Positions 27,795 through 37,892 of a stretch of DNA of 64,000 nt are shown piece after piece; within the stretch, counting starts at the first letter, position 1; each line of letters begins with the position of its first letter. The DNA is taken from NCBI GenBank assembly GCA_033398695.1, contig CM065815.1, positions 141,343,001 through 141,407,000 on the forward strand, in the 5' to 3' direction. The DNA comes from Orobanche coerulescens (taxonomy: Eukaryota > Streptophyta > Magnoliopsida > Lamiales > Orobanchaceae). The notes under the pieces are model-generated. The model did not search any database, was not told where the DNA came from, and saw only the letters and a program-made list of their open reading frames with translations. Both the position numbers and the translations under genes were made by a program.

Positions 27795-28838
27795 ATGGAT
27801 TTCATTACGAGTTTGCCGAGATCGAGGTCGGGCATGAATATGGTATTGGCGATTGTCGATCGTCTGAGCAAGTCGGCACATTTTCTGGGCATCAAGGACA
27901 CTTGGGGCCCGGAGAAGTTAGCTCGTGTGTTTATCGCGCAGATTGTGAGACTTCACGGTACTCCGAAGTCTATTGTTTCGGATCGTGATGGCCGTTTTGT
28001 ACCGCACTTCTGGCAGGCGGTGCACAAGGCATTGGGTACCCGGTTGCGTTTGAGTACCTCTTTTCATCCCCAGACAGATGGACAGTCGGAACGCACTATC
28101 CAGACGTTCGAGGACTTGTTGCGTGCCTGTGCTCTCGATTGGAGTAGTGACTGGGAGGAACATTTGCCATTGATCGAATTCACGTATAACAATAGTTGGC
28201 ACGCGTCGATTCGGATGGCACCGTATGAGGCACTTTATGGGCGGCGATGTCGATCACCGATTTGTTGGAATGAGGCGTCCGATTTGGTCGGGACCGAGCC
28301 GGATGTCGTTTTAGAGACGAGGCGGAAGATAGAATTAATTCGGGAACGGATGTTGACTGCCCAGAGTCGACAGAAGTCGTATGCCGACGTCCGTCGTCGA
28401 CCTTTGGAATTCGAGGTGGGAGACCACGTTTTGCTAAAGGTGTCGCCGACGAAGGGAGTTTTTCGTTTCGGGAAGAAAGGGAAGCTGAGTCCGAGATTTA
28501 TTGGACCCTTTGAGATTCTCGAGCGAGTCGGTGAGTTGGCGTACCGTTTGGCGTTACCTCCAGCCTTGAGTCATGTTCATAGCGTTTTTCATGTTTCCCA
28601 GTTGAGGAAATATGTCCCGGATCCTAGTCACGTCATCAATTATGGTGAGATTGATGTCGCCGAGGATATTACTTTCGAAGAGCGTCCTTTGAAGATTTTG
28701 GAGCATCGTGAGAAACGATTGAGGCATAAAACCATCCCTTTGGTCAAAGTGCAGTGGTCGAGACACGGTGTCGAGGAGGCAACTTGGGAAACCGAGGATA
28801 GCATGCGTGCTAGATACCCGGAGTTCTTTGTTTCTTAA
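27795..28838 (+). CDS. G2 integrase core, GPF module and chromodomain
   Basis: A 347-residue open stretch. The catalytic triad is Asp2 (MDFI), Asp63 (SDRDGRF) and Glu99 (GQSERT), with 35 residues between the last two. The GPF motif (FIGPFEIL) and LRKYVPDPSH follow. The C-terminal 50 residues form a chromodomain (RPLKILEHREK to VQWSRHGVEEATWE), which in this group reads heterochromatin marks and directs integration. The natural end is TAA at 28838, followed at once by the pre-PPT hairpin. Intact and close to G3. Confidence 0.92.
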   Translation: MDFITSLPRSRSGMNMVLAIVDRLSKSAHFLGIKDTWGPEKLARVFIAQIVRLHGTPKSIVSDRDGRFVPHFWQAVHKALGTRLRLSTSFHPQTDGQSERTIQTFEDLLRACALDWSSDWEEHLPLIEFTYNNSWHASIRMAPYEALYGRRCRSPICWNEASDLVGTEPDVVLETRRKIELIRERMLTAQSRQKSYADVRRRPLEFEVGDHVLLKVSPTKGVFRFGKKGKLSPRFIGPFEILERVGELAYRLALPPALSHVHSVFHVSQLRKYVPDPSHVINYGEIDVAEDITFEERPLKILEHREKRLRHKTIPLVKVQWSRHGVEEATWETEDSMRARYPEFFVS

Positions 28839-28873
28839 GTTTCGGGACGAAACTTATTTTTAGAGGGGTAAAA
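28837..28873 (+). other. G2 pre-PPT hairpin and polypurine tract
   Basis: AAGTTTCGGGACGAAACTT (28837-28855) is an 8-bp inverted repeat overlapping the pol stop codon. It is followed by TTTTTAGAGGGGTAAAA up to the 3' LTR. The hairpin is conserved in G1, G3 and G4. Confidence 0.75.
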
Positions 28874-30227
28874 TGTAATATCCGTATTTTTTTCTTTCCC
28901 TTGTATTTTCGTTTTTGGTGTATTTCTCGATCGTAGTGACCCTCGTGTACTTTTCAGCGTGAGAGAGAGGGGGAGAGTTCTTCATCATTATCCGTTGGGG
29001 GGTTGATTTTCACCATTTTTCTTCGGTAGTGAAGCCCGGGCAATCAATCTAACGCGTGTTCTACGGATCTTAGTACTTGAATCTTCAAAGGTAATATTTC
29101 TAGAACCCTATTTTCGATTAATTTGGGGGTTTTGGGATTTCCTTCCGATTAGTTCCATTTTATTGATGGATTCATGATGTATACGATTAATATTGTTAGT
29201 ATCTTTAGTTTTCCTACGGATTCATGGATATTTTGTGGATTTTTACGGAATCGAGGGGGTTTGGTTGTGGTCCGCCCTCGTTGTTATTTTTGGTATGAAT
29301 ATACATGAATAGTAGGCGGGTTTCCGGGTGTATTCCATTTCCGTAATCGTCTAGAGTTGGTTGTGATTGTGTTATTCGAATCGTTAGGTTCATTTCCGCC
29401 GGTTCCTTGCGGTCGTGTTCAACTCTTCCTTTCCGTTCGTATCACCGTTTATTAACCGAGGCAAGTATCCTTATGAACTTACGATCTTGACATAGTAGTT
29501 TTGTATGAGAAATTGTGTGTGTGTGTATGCTCACTACGGGTTAGATCCGACGGGGTCTCGGTAGGGCTCCACAAAGCTGTGGAACCGCGAGCTTGCTTTT
29601 AACCACTGTGGGTTAGATCCGACGGGGTCTCGGCAGGGATCCACGAAGCTGTGGGTCCGCGGTTAATTGTGGTGCATTTTTACAAATGTGGTTTGATCAT
29701 TGGCATTTCCGGAAATGAGTGTTTTGGAACTATGTTTTCTTGAATTGCATGCATTGCTATATATGTAAGATGTAAGTCGTTTATCTGGTTACTTGTACTA
29801 GCGTAATTGCTAACCCCTCTGGGGACCCGTTTTGGGGAAATTCGTTTTATGAATTTCAGGTCAGGTTCATCGAGACGAGCGGGCGCTGGACCAGTATGCG
29901 GATGATGGCCGTGCATGATGATTGTGCACGAGTGGTGTCTTGTTGTTTTCTATCTTTTACCTTTCTGGTATTTAAACTAATAGAAGTACTCGAGTATTTA
30001 AGAACTTTTACTTGTCGGGATTGGATTGTTGTTTATTATGTTGTGATGGATATGGTGTCATGTTTGACCGGTTAAACCGGGTGAATTATTTTGTTGGGCG
30101 TCTTTATGACGAGGTATTTTTCTGTTGTCTCTGTGAGTCGATGAGTATGATGCTTGTTCAGCCTGGTGGGTCCCATGTAGGGATTCACGGCGCTGTAATA
30201 TACCTCGGATATCCTGGGGGTGTTACA
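28874..30227 (+). repeat. G2 3' LTR (1354 bp, promoter-deleted)
   Basis: Matches the 5' LTR closely but joins 28960 directly to the GAGAGAGAGG stretch, omitting the equivalent of 22201-22732. That removes the whole dyad array and the TATA box. Both junctions share GTG or GT, suggesting a short-homology deletion. The rest, including the 75-base repeats, is present. Confidence 0.92.
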
Positions 30228-30891
30228 CATAAAGATCATGAAGGTAAATCCGGCTGCAAGAATTGAAGGCCAAACTCATGCCGAGATGCACGAGAAAGAG
30301 CGCGAACAGTGGACCACAGATGATCGGAAACGCGCCAACCTCGACAATGTTGTGAAGAATGCGCTATTTGTCACTCTTGACAAAGGCACGTTCTCGAAGG
30401 TAAAGAGCTGTAAAACAGCCAAAGAAATCTGGGAAAAACTCAAGATGATTTGCGAGGGTACTGAGCTCTCAAAAGAAAACAAAATTTCAAAACTAACTCA
30501 GCAATTTGAATCCTTTGAAATGAAACCAACTGAAACTCTTGAGGAACTTGATCTCAGGTTTACTGGTATTGTTAGTGAACTTGAAGTGTTGGGCAAAATT
30601 TATACCCAAAAGGAGAACAATTTAAAAAATTTCAGATCTCTCCCTGCCCGATGGGACATTAAGACAACAACTATGCATGTGTTATGAAATCTAAATGACA
30701 TATCTACTTTTGATCTCTTCTCTGACCTCAAGGCATTTGAGTATGATATTGACAGGAGAGAAAAAGCTGAAGAATCACCTGCAAGGACCACAAAGACTAG
30801 CCAGATTCAATGAAGGCATAGCATGCCCAGCACATCAAAGTCTACCCACAAGAATGCTGACAGTGATGACGATATCCTGTCATAAGACGAA

Positions 30892-32375
30892 ATGGCGCTT
30901 CTTATGCATAAATTCAAGAAATTTATCAAGCAGTCTGGAAAGACTCCCTACAGGCCCAAGCCTGTTCACAAGGTAAGCACCGAATCTTCCCCTGGAGATG
31001 CTAACCTGTGTTACAATTGCAGAAAACTAGGATATTATGCAAATAAATGTCCTCACCCTAAAGTCCAAAAGTTGCCAGAAGCAGAGCAACAAGAAAAAGA
31101 CAAAAGAAGACGTGTTTGGAAAAACAAGCTTAAGGCCCTAATTGTAGAATCAGAAGCCTCCCCCGCACCAACAAAGTCCGAAGAATGTCTTCAGGCAGTC
31201 ACTGAGAGTGACTCGTGAGATGACGAATTTGAAGATAAAGCCTATATGTGCTTTATGGCCAAACACATACCCGAAGATGACGATAGCGACGATGAGGTAA
31301 GTTCAACCTCAATTATTCCCGCAAATGCATCTCATACCTTTGAAAATATGATGAATGAGTTTAAAAACATTCAAAAGGCCCATGAGACATTAAAAAGTGA
31401 AAACATACAGCTCCAAATTTCTAACTTAGAGCTGAGGGAAGAAAATGACTTGCAGAAAGTTAATTACGAAAATATATCTGTTGATTGTGAAAACAGCAAA
31501 GTCGATCACTAAAAACTCATGGAGAGAAATCATCAACTTGCTCACGAACTAAATGAGGCAAGTCTCACAGTGAAATCAAGACAAATGATTTTGTTCTGCT
31601 CCAAGACAAAATAAAAACTCTTGAAAAACGAGAAGGAGAACTTGAGACCATCCTGAAATTTTTCGAGAAATCATCTAAACGGATGGAAGAAATTCTAAGC
31701 ACTGGTCAACATGCTCATGATAAAAGTGGCCTAGAATATAGCTCATTTTCCAATAAAGGGAAAACTAGTACTGTGTTCGTTAGGGGTGTGGAACCCATTC
31801 CGGAAGAAATCTCAAGCCCTGTGATGGCACCGCGAATAGCAAAGGCTGCCATTCCGCCACCACAGTCTTATTCCAAACAGTGGAATCCTCAGCCATTCAG
31901 ACCTGTAAGGCATAACCAATAGCATGCTCCCCGAGCATATCAAAAGCGCCAACAGCCGTTCAGAAAGAAGGTCGTACCCAATTATCAAAGGCCCGCACAG
32001 CAGTACTTCCAACAGTACAGCTCGCCTAGATATTTGATACAGGATCCCCGTTATCCATCGTGAAAGAAGGCCGCCGCACAATATCAACAACAACTTTAGG
32101 AATCCAACTGGAGACCCAGAAGGCAAGTTGTAAGGTCGAAGAAAATGGCTCCACCTCCAAGACGACATTCGTACTGGATTAATAATAATAACCCTGAAGT
32201 TTACATGCATAATAATTGTCATGGTTACAGCGACTACGTGTCTACCCTACGTAGATACCGCAAGAACGTACCTAATGTAACCTACAGTAAACAAATTGCT
32301 GTCAGAAAAATCTAGGTACCTAAAGGTACTAACATCCATGGACCCAACATACAAAGGGGACCTAAATCTACTTAA
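30892..32375 (+). pseudogene. S3 gag C-terminal part: zinc knuckle and coiled coil
   Basis: MALLMHKFKKFIKQSGKTPY begins the same segment as in S1. The knuckle at 31009-31050 reads CYNCRKLGYYANKC, so its histidine is Tyr. An in-frame stop follows at 31218; coiled-coil pieces (31246-31512) and the SSFSNKGKTSTVFV segment (31683-31922) follow in different frames with further stops. The part ends at TAA 32373-32375 after GPKST, the same stop as in S1. Confidence 0.87.
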
Positions 32376-32405
32376 TTCCTTTGCCTACAGGACATCTTAG
32401 AGAAG

Positions 32406-32897
32406 GACATATGGTACTTCGACAGCGGATGTTCTCGGCACATGACAGGAGACAAAAGCAAGCTGTCAGATTTCGTAGAAGGTCACAGTCCAAAATTGCG
32501 CTTCGGTGATAAATCAAAATGAAGAACAAGATGGAAGGGAACCCTGCTTGTGGGAAAATTCAAAGTCACCGATGTAGCTTATACTGAAGGCTTACAGTAC
32601 AATGTACTTAGTACTAGCCAGTTCTATGACAAATAGTTCTCGGTGAAATTCTATATAGATCACTGTAGAGTCAAGAACATCCTTACCAAAGAAGTTGTGC
32701 TCACAGGAAGCAGATCAGGTAATATGTATATTGTTGACTGGATGCCTACGAGCTCCACAATCCCTTGTTTTGTTGCCAAAGGCACTGCACATCTAAGCTG
32801 GCTATGGCACAAGAGGTTGTCTCACATCAACTTCAAGATGCTCAACAAGCTCTCTAGACAGGGAATGGTTAGAGGATTGCCCAATGTGACATTCTGA
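32406..32897 (+). pseudogene. S3 protease and GAG-pre-integrase domain
   Basis: The protease opens DIWYFDSGCSRHMTG with the catalytic Asp-Ser-Gly intact, unlike S1. Stops near 32520 and 32634 break the frame. The open piece 32643-32897 contains the pre-integrase pattern SWLWHKRLSHINFKML with its histidines, then a TGA after PNVTF. Confidence 0.87.
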
Positions 32898-33515
32898 AAA
32901 GACAGCGTCTGTGGACCCTGTCAGAAAGGCAAGCAAATCAAGACCACCCCGAAGAGCAAATCCTACCTTTCCACTCACAGAGTTCTAGAAATGCTACACA
33001 TGGATTTCTATGGTCCTGTACACCCGGTAAATTTGGGAGGTAAGAAATACTGTCTCATTATTGTTGATGATTATTCCAGGTATGCTTGGACAATCTTCCT
33101 AAGCAAGAAGAAGGAAACAACATCGAAGCTGCCTGAGCACCTGAAAAAGCTTCAAAATGAAAAAGAGTTGAGTGTCTTGTCCATTCGTTCCAACAGACGT
33201 ACTGAATTTCCTAACCGTTTTATAGAGCAATACTGTTCGGAAAATGGGATACAACATGAATACTCAACTACCCGCATGCCTCAACAAAATGGTGTCGCCG
33301 ATCAAAAGAACAGTACCCTAAAAGAAGCAACAAGGACCATGATTGCCGCAAGTAAGTTGCCACATCATTTCTAGGGCGAAGCCACCAATACAGCGTCCTA
33401 CACACAAAACTGCTGTATCATCAACAAACACTACAACAAAACAGCATAAGAGGTATGGAACATCAAAACTCCATTAGTTTCGTACTATCACATTTTTGGA
33501 TGCAGATGTTATGTT
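32898..33515 (+). pseudogene. S3 integrase, catalytic residues altered
   Basis: The open part (32991-33374, 127 residues) keeps the first aspartate (Asp5, HMDFYGP) and VDDYSRYAW. At residue 68 the second catalytic Asp is Asn (IRSNRRTEF; S1 has IRSDRGTEF), and at 104 the catalytic Glu is Asp (NGVADQKN; S1 has NGVAERKN). TAG at 33372-33374 replaces the Trp codon of the HFWGEA motif. This copy could not integrate by itself. Confidence 0.9.
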
Positions 33516-34112
33516 TTGAACAATGGGAAGGATCAACTTAGAACCTTCGATGAGAAGCCGGATGAAGGAATATTTGTTGGATATTCCTCTGTCAACAAAG
33601 CTTATAGGATCTTTAATAAAAGGAAGATGACAATTGCGGAATCAATACATGTAGTGTTCGACGAACCTCATCATGATCCTATAGGAGTAGAGGATCTAAC
33701 TCAGAATATCCAACAACTCATCATTGATAACCCTACAACTCCTATAGAGCCTGTCGTTGACTTAGAAATCAAACCCACAGCTGTAAGAACGGATGTAGAT
33801 GAAGCCGATGCTGTACAAGCTGAAGCTCAAACTACAGCAACTAAAGATACAGTACGGGACGCCGAATTAGAACCCGACAGGAGATGGTTGAAAGATCACC
33901 CACAGGAGTTGATCATAGGAAATATTGATGCTGGTGTATCTACTCGTAGGAGAATACAGAGTACACAAGGAAGTGTACTATGGGCGCAAGAAGAACCCGA
34001 GTCTGAGATATCTCCATTTCCTGTATGGAAGTCCCTATCTGAACTTAGAATACTAAACATGTGCAATATAGCTGTATTCTTAGCTCAATCTGAATCGGTT
34101 TCCACCAAATAA
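33516..34112 (+). CDS. S3 integrase C-terminal segment and linker to RT
   Basis: A 198-residue open stretch. The beginning (EGIFVGYSSVNKAYRIFNKR) is the conserved end of Copia integrase, followed by ESIHVVFDE. Beyond about residue 55 it is a low-complexity acidic linker with many Ala, Val, Thr and Pro. It ends at a TAA 30 bases before the RT stretch. Confidence 0.85.
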   Translation: MNNGKDQLRTFDEKPDEGIFVGYSSVNKAYRIFNKRKMTIAESIHVVFDEPHHDPIGVEDLTQNIQQLIIDNPTTPIEPVVDLEIKPTAVRTDVDEADAVQAEAQTTATKDTVRDAELEPDRRWLKDHPQELIIGNIDAGVSTRRRIQSTQGSVLWAQEEPESEISPFPVWKSLSELRILNMCNIAVFLAQSESVSTK

Positions 34113-34142
34113 GCTCTAGATAATTCTCATTGGATTACATCT

Positions 34143-35015
34143 ATGGAAGAAGAGATTAATGGTTTCGAAAGAAACAATGTATGGTATCTTGTACCCAGAC
34201 CAACGCATCAATCCGTAATTGTAACAAAATGGGTATTCAGAAACAAGAAGGATGGAAATGGACTCATTATCAGAAACAAATCCCGTCTAGTTTCACAAGG
34301 CTACAGACAAGAAGAAGGCATAGACTACGATGAAAATTTTGCCCCTATTGCCAGACTAGAAGCCATTAGGATATTTTTTGCCTTTGCTTCCCATAAGAGC
34401 TTTATTGTTTACCAAATGGACGTCAACAGCGCATTCCTAAATGGAGAACTTGCCGAAGAAGTCTATGTTGAACAACCACTAGGGTTTGTCAACACAGAAG
34501 GCGGAGACCTTGTATACAGACTAAGAAAAGCGTTGTATGGAATTAAGCAAGCACCTAGAGCTTGGTATGAGACCCTGTCCCTATATCTAACCGATAATGG
34601 ATTCGAGAAAGATGCTGTGGACAAGACCTTATTTAAAATACAGGAAGGTGATGACCTCCTGATGGTTCAAATATATGTAGACGATATTATATTTGGTTCA
34701 ACTAACCTTGCTTTATGTCAAAGGTTCTCTCATCTCATGCAAAGTAAATTTGAAATGAGTATGATGGGAGAACTTAGTTATTTCCTAGGATTACAGGTAA
34801 AGCAGTTGCCTACATGGATATTCATCAACCAAGAAAAATACACCAAAGAGCTTCTCAACAAATTTGGGATGAATAACTCCAAATCATCGTCAACCCCCAT
34901 GAGCACTTCCGTGCAAATTAGTGCTGACGAAGCTGGAAAACCGGTTGACCAATCACTCTACAGGAAGCTAATTGGCTCACTCCTGTACCTAATAGCTAGC
35001 AGGCCCGATATCTAA
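34143..35015 (+). CDS. S3 reverse transcriptase (Ty1/Copia)
   Basis: A 290-residue open stretch covering the whole Copia RT. WYLVPRP and [12 protein letters not shown] lead in, Asp93 lies in [12 protein letters not shown], then [17 protein letters not shown] and the catalytic YVDD (178-181), followed by FLGLQVKQ and [12 protein letters not shown] near the end. A TAA replaces the codon after RPDI at 35013-35015. All catalytic residues are kept, so this is the best preserved domain of S3. Confidence 0.92.
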   Translation: MEEEINGFERNNVWYLVPRPTHQSVIVTKWVFRNKKDGNGLIIRNKSRLVSQGYRQEEGIDYDENFAPIARLEAIRIFFAFASHKSFIVYQMDVNSAFLNGELAEEVYVEQPLGFVNTEGGDLVYRLRKALYGIKQAPRAWYETLSLYLTDNGFEKDAVDKTLFKIQEGDDLLMVQIYVDDIIFGSTNLALCQRFSHLMQSKFEMSMMGELSYFLGLQVKQLPTWIFINQEKYTKELLNKFGMNNSKSSSTPMSTSVQISADEAGKPVDQSLYRKLIGSLLYLIASRPDI

Positions 35016-35027
35016 TTTGTTGTAGGA

Positions 35028-35534
35028 GTGTGTGCTCGATATCAAGTTGCACCTAAAGAATCACACTTCACAACAGCCAAACGAATACTGAAGTACGTAA
35101 AAAGAACGGTCGATGTAGGACTATGGTATCCTAAAGAAGGCAAATTCGATTTGGTTGGCTACAGTGACTCGGATCTCGGAGGCTGCAAGCTAGATAGGAA
35201 GAGTACAAGCGGTACTTGTCACTTTCTTGGACCTAAACTTGTGTCTTGGTTTAGCAAGAAACAATTAGCAAACTCACTTTCAACAGCTGAATCGGAATAC
35301 TATGTTGCTGGTAGTTGCTGTATGCAGATCCTCTGGATGCAACAACAGCTGTTAGATTATGGAATTGAAGCCAAGCAAACACCGATCATGTGTGATAGCA
35401 CGAGTGCAATTGCAATAACGCACAATCCTCTATTGCACTCGCGCACTAAGCACATTCACATGAAGCATCACTTCATTCGGAATCATGTTGAGAACAAGGA
35501 TGTTCGGCTCGAGAAAGTTCATAAAGATATATAG
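35028..35534 (+). CDS. S3 RNase H (Ty1/Copia)
   Basis: A 168-residue stretch continuing pol after the stop. Catalytic residues are visible: Asp47 (GYSDSDLGG), Glu88 (STAESEYY) and Asp123 (MCDSTSAIAI), with the final H-rich RTKHIHMKHHFIRNHV. A TAG at 35532-35534 is followed in frame by LVDIFTKPLS, the usual Copia end, up to TAG near 35602. It degrades RNA in the RNA-DNA hybrid. Confidence 0.9.
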   Translation: MCARYQVAPKESHFTTAKRILKYVKRTVDVGLWYPKEGKFDLVGYSDSDLGGCKLDRKSTSGTCHFLGPKLVSWFSKKQLANSLSTAESEYYVAGSCCMQILWMQQQLLDYGIEAKQTPIMCDSTSAIAITHNPLLHSRTKHIHMKHHFIRNHVENKDVRLEKVHKDI

Positions 35535-35650
35535 TTAGTCGACATCTTTACCAAACCTCTCAGCACAGCAAGATTCTATATGCTTCAACAAGAATTGGGA
35601 TAGCTACACCCTGACTCCCTGTAAGTTTTTAATGCTTTTACTCAACAATT

Positions 35651-35868
35651 GAGGGGAATGCTGTAGGACCCACGAATACAGTATCCACCATTAATTATCT
35701 ATACACTCAGACATTCCGACAACATTGTAGGACAACGAAGACACTTTTCCTACAACTAATGTGTGCATTAATTAAGGGGGAATACAGTATGACCCATGAA
35801 TACAGTATTAATCCGAAAATTGCTGTATGAAATTAAATCCCGTTTGTGCCTTTTAAGGGGGAACGCTG
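35651..35868 (+). repeat. S3 repeated purine-tract modules after pol
   Basis: Three modules each begin with a purine tract: GAGGGGAATGCTGTA (35651), TTAAGGGGGAATACAGTA (35772) and TTTTAAGGGGGAACGCTGTA (35851). The first two continue with GACCCACGAATACAGTAT or a close form. Multiple polypurine motifs downstream of pol are a described Sirevirus signature. They may act as extra plus-strand primers. Confidence 0.75.
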
Positions 35869-36249
35869 TATTTTTGCGGATACAGCACATACTGTGGGAA
35901 ATCAATTAATAATATACTTATATGTTATTCCTTTTAAAAATAATTTTTAGTCCACATGCCCTGTTATTATATCAAACGTTTTTGCAATAAATGGTTTGCA
36001 TGACATCTAGACTATTTTATATCAAACGCTGTGATTTTTCAAATTATTTAATATTTTCACCGCCGTTTCGGGCAATAAAGGAAGACTAAACGTCAGATGT
36101 GGGACCCACTATAATTTCAAAATCATATGGATAAGATGTACCTGTTATGCTCAGTCCATCCTGTTTGTTCATTTTAAAACGACGGTTCCCATCTCTTAAA
36201 TCTGACCGTTCACTGTCTGCAAATAACCTAAAAACTTCCACCGCCCACA

Positions 36250-36258
36250 TATATATAA
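36250..36258 (+). promoter_or_regulatory. candidate internal promoter upstream of S3 ORF3
   Basis: TATATATAA in CACATATATATAAGGAC lies 138 bases before the ORF3 ATG (36396). It is followed by a C/T-rich leader (TCCCTTCGAC, TTCTCTGTATTTCTTC) typical of plant 5' UTRs. The LTR promoter is more than 15 kb away in the present arrangement. Promoter function is inferred only. Confidence 0.45.
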
Positions 36259-36501
36259 GGACTGTATCGTGCTCCCTTCGACTTTTTTACGCTTTTCTGC
36301 AAATTAAACTGTCTTAGAGCATACAACCTATATTGCTTTCTGCAAATTTTCTGCACTCGTTCTCTGTATTTCTTCTAACCCTTATCTTCAGAACAATGGC
36401 ATCATCTCAAACTTCTTCTCAATCGATGAAAAAGAGGGAAAACATCATCGACAGACGTCTGTTCGTTCGATCTATATTCATGGAACGTATCAAATCTGAG
36501 G

Positions 36502-36933
36502 GTGAAGACCTCGATGGAATGGAGTGTGTCATCTCTAAGATTAAGCAGCAAGGCTTTATACCGCCTTGGTAGTCAGCACCCAGATCTATATGACGAGCGC
36601 ATCGTTGAGGAATTTTATCTCGATGCATCTGTGAAGTTATTTTCTTTGAATAAAGGAGGCGATGTTTGTGACATCACCGCCACAGTACGCGGAGTCCAAA
36701 TCTGCATTGACCATTCCCTTTTGGGAACTCTTTTCAGGCTACGTTCCGACAGGATCTTCTGGCTACTTATTAGGGATTGTTTACTAGCAATACCTCGGAC
36801 AGAAACGTGCATCCTTCTTGCCATAAGAATCATTTCTGTTTACCATATGTTTCTTTGCATGATTTTTACTGCCGTGTTGTTGAAAACAGGACCAGTGCAT
36901 TCGAGATGTGCACCAACCCGAGGTTCAGAATGA
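36502..36933 (+). CDS. S3 ORF3, second open piece
   Basis: A 143-residue frame that takes over from the first piece (36396-36572) near 36565. From about residue 20 it carries SQHPDLYDERIVEEFYLDAS, then GGDVCDITATVRGVQ and LLGTLFRLRSDR, the most domain-like part of ORF3. A shift near 36790 moves the reading frame again: 36777-37283 continues with VSLHDFYCRVVENRTSAFEM, ending in the basic KKRKRSVFDSA. Confidence 0.55.
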   Translation: MKTSMEWSVSSLRLSSKALYRLGSQHPDLYDERIVEEFYLDASVKLFSLNKGGDVCDITATVRGVQICIDHSLLGTLFRLRSDRIFWLLIRDCLLAIPRTETCILLAIRIISVYHMFLCMIFTAVLLKTGPVHSRCAPTRGSE

Positions 36934-37340
36934 TGGTCGCCATTATGTCCGGCGAAAAAGTCAACTGTTGCCAAGTTATTTTGAGGAGGCTGCGTGAAGA
37001 AGTTTTGAAGCCTGTCTCTCAGAAGAAATCCTTTGGGCTTATTCTGAACTCTCTTCTCACGAACAGTAGCGTGCCACAATCTCGTGATGCTAAAAAAATT
37101 GGCTCCAGAAAGTTTATTGGTGGGAGCAAGCCCACAGTTTTCAACAAGGATAGTCTTCTAGCCAACCGACCCCATGTCAACTCCATGCCGACCACTGATA
37201 ATCCGAGGGATATCACAGGAAGGATTGTCGATGAAGACAAAACCCAAAAGAAAAGGAAAAGGAGCGTGTTTGACAGTGCGTAACCGCCCACAGCAAAGAA
37301 GAAGCTGAAGAAAGCTTCAAAATCAAAATCAAAGGTTATA

Positions 37341-37892
37341 GTGACTCAATCGATCACTCCCATCGAAGACGTTGCGGCGCAACCCACAGAGCAACACCCA
37401 CAAGGCAAAACCCTTGCGGAAGAAGCAGTTGCTGCACACGGTGCAGATCCCGAGCCTATGGCAGCTATGATGGATGATCTACTGCTTGCCAAGATTGAAG
37501 GAACTGGTGAATCGGCTGCATTCACTGAGCCGAAAACCACATCTCCTATACGGGATTCCACACCCGTACAGGATCCATCTCCCATCACAGTTCCAACCCC
37601 TGTTCGGGATCCATCTCTAACACAGGATCCCATACCTGTCGAGGACCCAATGCCGACAGTAAACCCAAGTGCTGTTCGGAGTCCCTCCCCTACAGTACTC
37701 ATCAATGACACCTTGTTTCAATTGCAGGTTGAGCATTTGAATGCTTCGTTCATTGGAAGTCATATAGAATTGCACCCTATGACACCTTGTACCATTGGAG
37801 CGAATGGAAGGATGGAGAAACCTTCATTTGGAAGTCACGGACTGTCAGGACATCCATTTGTTAATTCAATGGGACAACAAGTTCTGTCATGA
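37341..37892 (+). CDS. S3 ORF3, proline-rich repeat piece
   Basis: A 183-residue stretch. Residues 60-120 consist of imperfect repeats of the form P-V-x-D-P-S/x-P (for example TPVRDPS, TQDPIPVED), acidic and proline-rich. Such a segment is low-complexity and probably extended. It links the N-terminal domain and the coiled coil of ORF3. A frame change occurs near 37795, where 37795-38016 continues with an acidic DDDDA end. Confidence 0.5.
   Translation: MTQSITPIEDVAAQPTEQHPQGKTLAEEAVAAHGADPEPMAAMMDDLLLAKIEGTGESAAFTEPKTTSPIRDSTPVQDPSPITVPTPVRDPSLTQDPIPVEDPMPTVNPSAVRSPSPTVLINDTLFQLQVEHLNASFIGSHIELHPMTPCTIGANGRMEKPSFGSHGLSGHPFVNSMGQQVLS

Larger units (their letters stand above)
22114..30227 (+). 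mobile_element. G2: Ty3/Gypsy chromovirus inserted in S3 gag
   Basis: LTRs at 22114-24000 and 28874-30227, perfect TSD CATAA (22109-22113, 30228-30232), primer site 24006-24017 and a purine tract before 28874. It encodes gag, protease, RT, RNase H, integrase with GPF module and chromodomain. The chromodomain and motif style suggest the Tekay/Del group; this is inference. Gag and parts of pol are frameshifted. The 3' LTR lacks 532 bp present in the 5' LTR. Confidence 0.94.
21981..30700 (+). pseudogene. S3 gag N-terminal part, interrupted by G2
   Basis: The ATG at 21981 opens MDTSLINKVPMFSINEFDDW, the same N-terminus as S1 with four extra residues. After 44 codons G2 is inserted within a Gly-Pro-Ile segment; the frame resumes after the TSD at 30228 with KIMKVNPAARIEG and runs to a stop at 30687. 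It has the KTAKEIWEKL segment and the ETLEELDLRFTGIVSEL helix. Further frames downstream (30695-30976) continue gag. Confidence 0.88.

Noticed and set aside
35600..35604. Stop-codon suppression (SIRE1-type) linking pol to ORF3
   Set aside because: The pol end TAG is followed by CTACAC, not the CARYYA context, and stops occur within 30 bases; ORF3 starts about 800 bases later.
36419..36628. Minus-strand ORFs in the ORF3 region (also 37346-37711 and 38970-39437)
   Set aside because: Antisense shadows; the plus strand has consistent domain-like features, leader and TATA.
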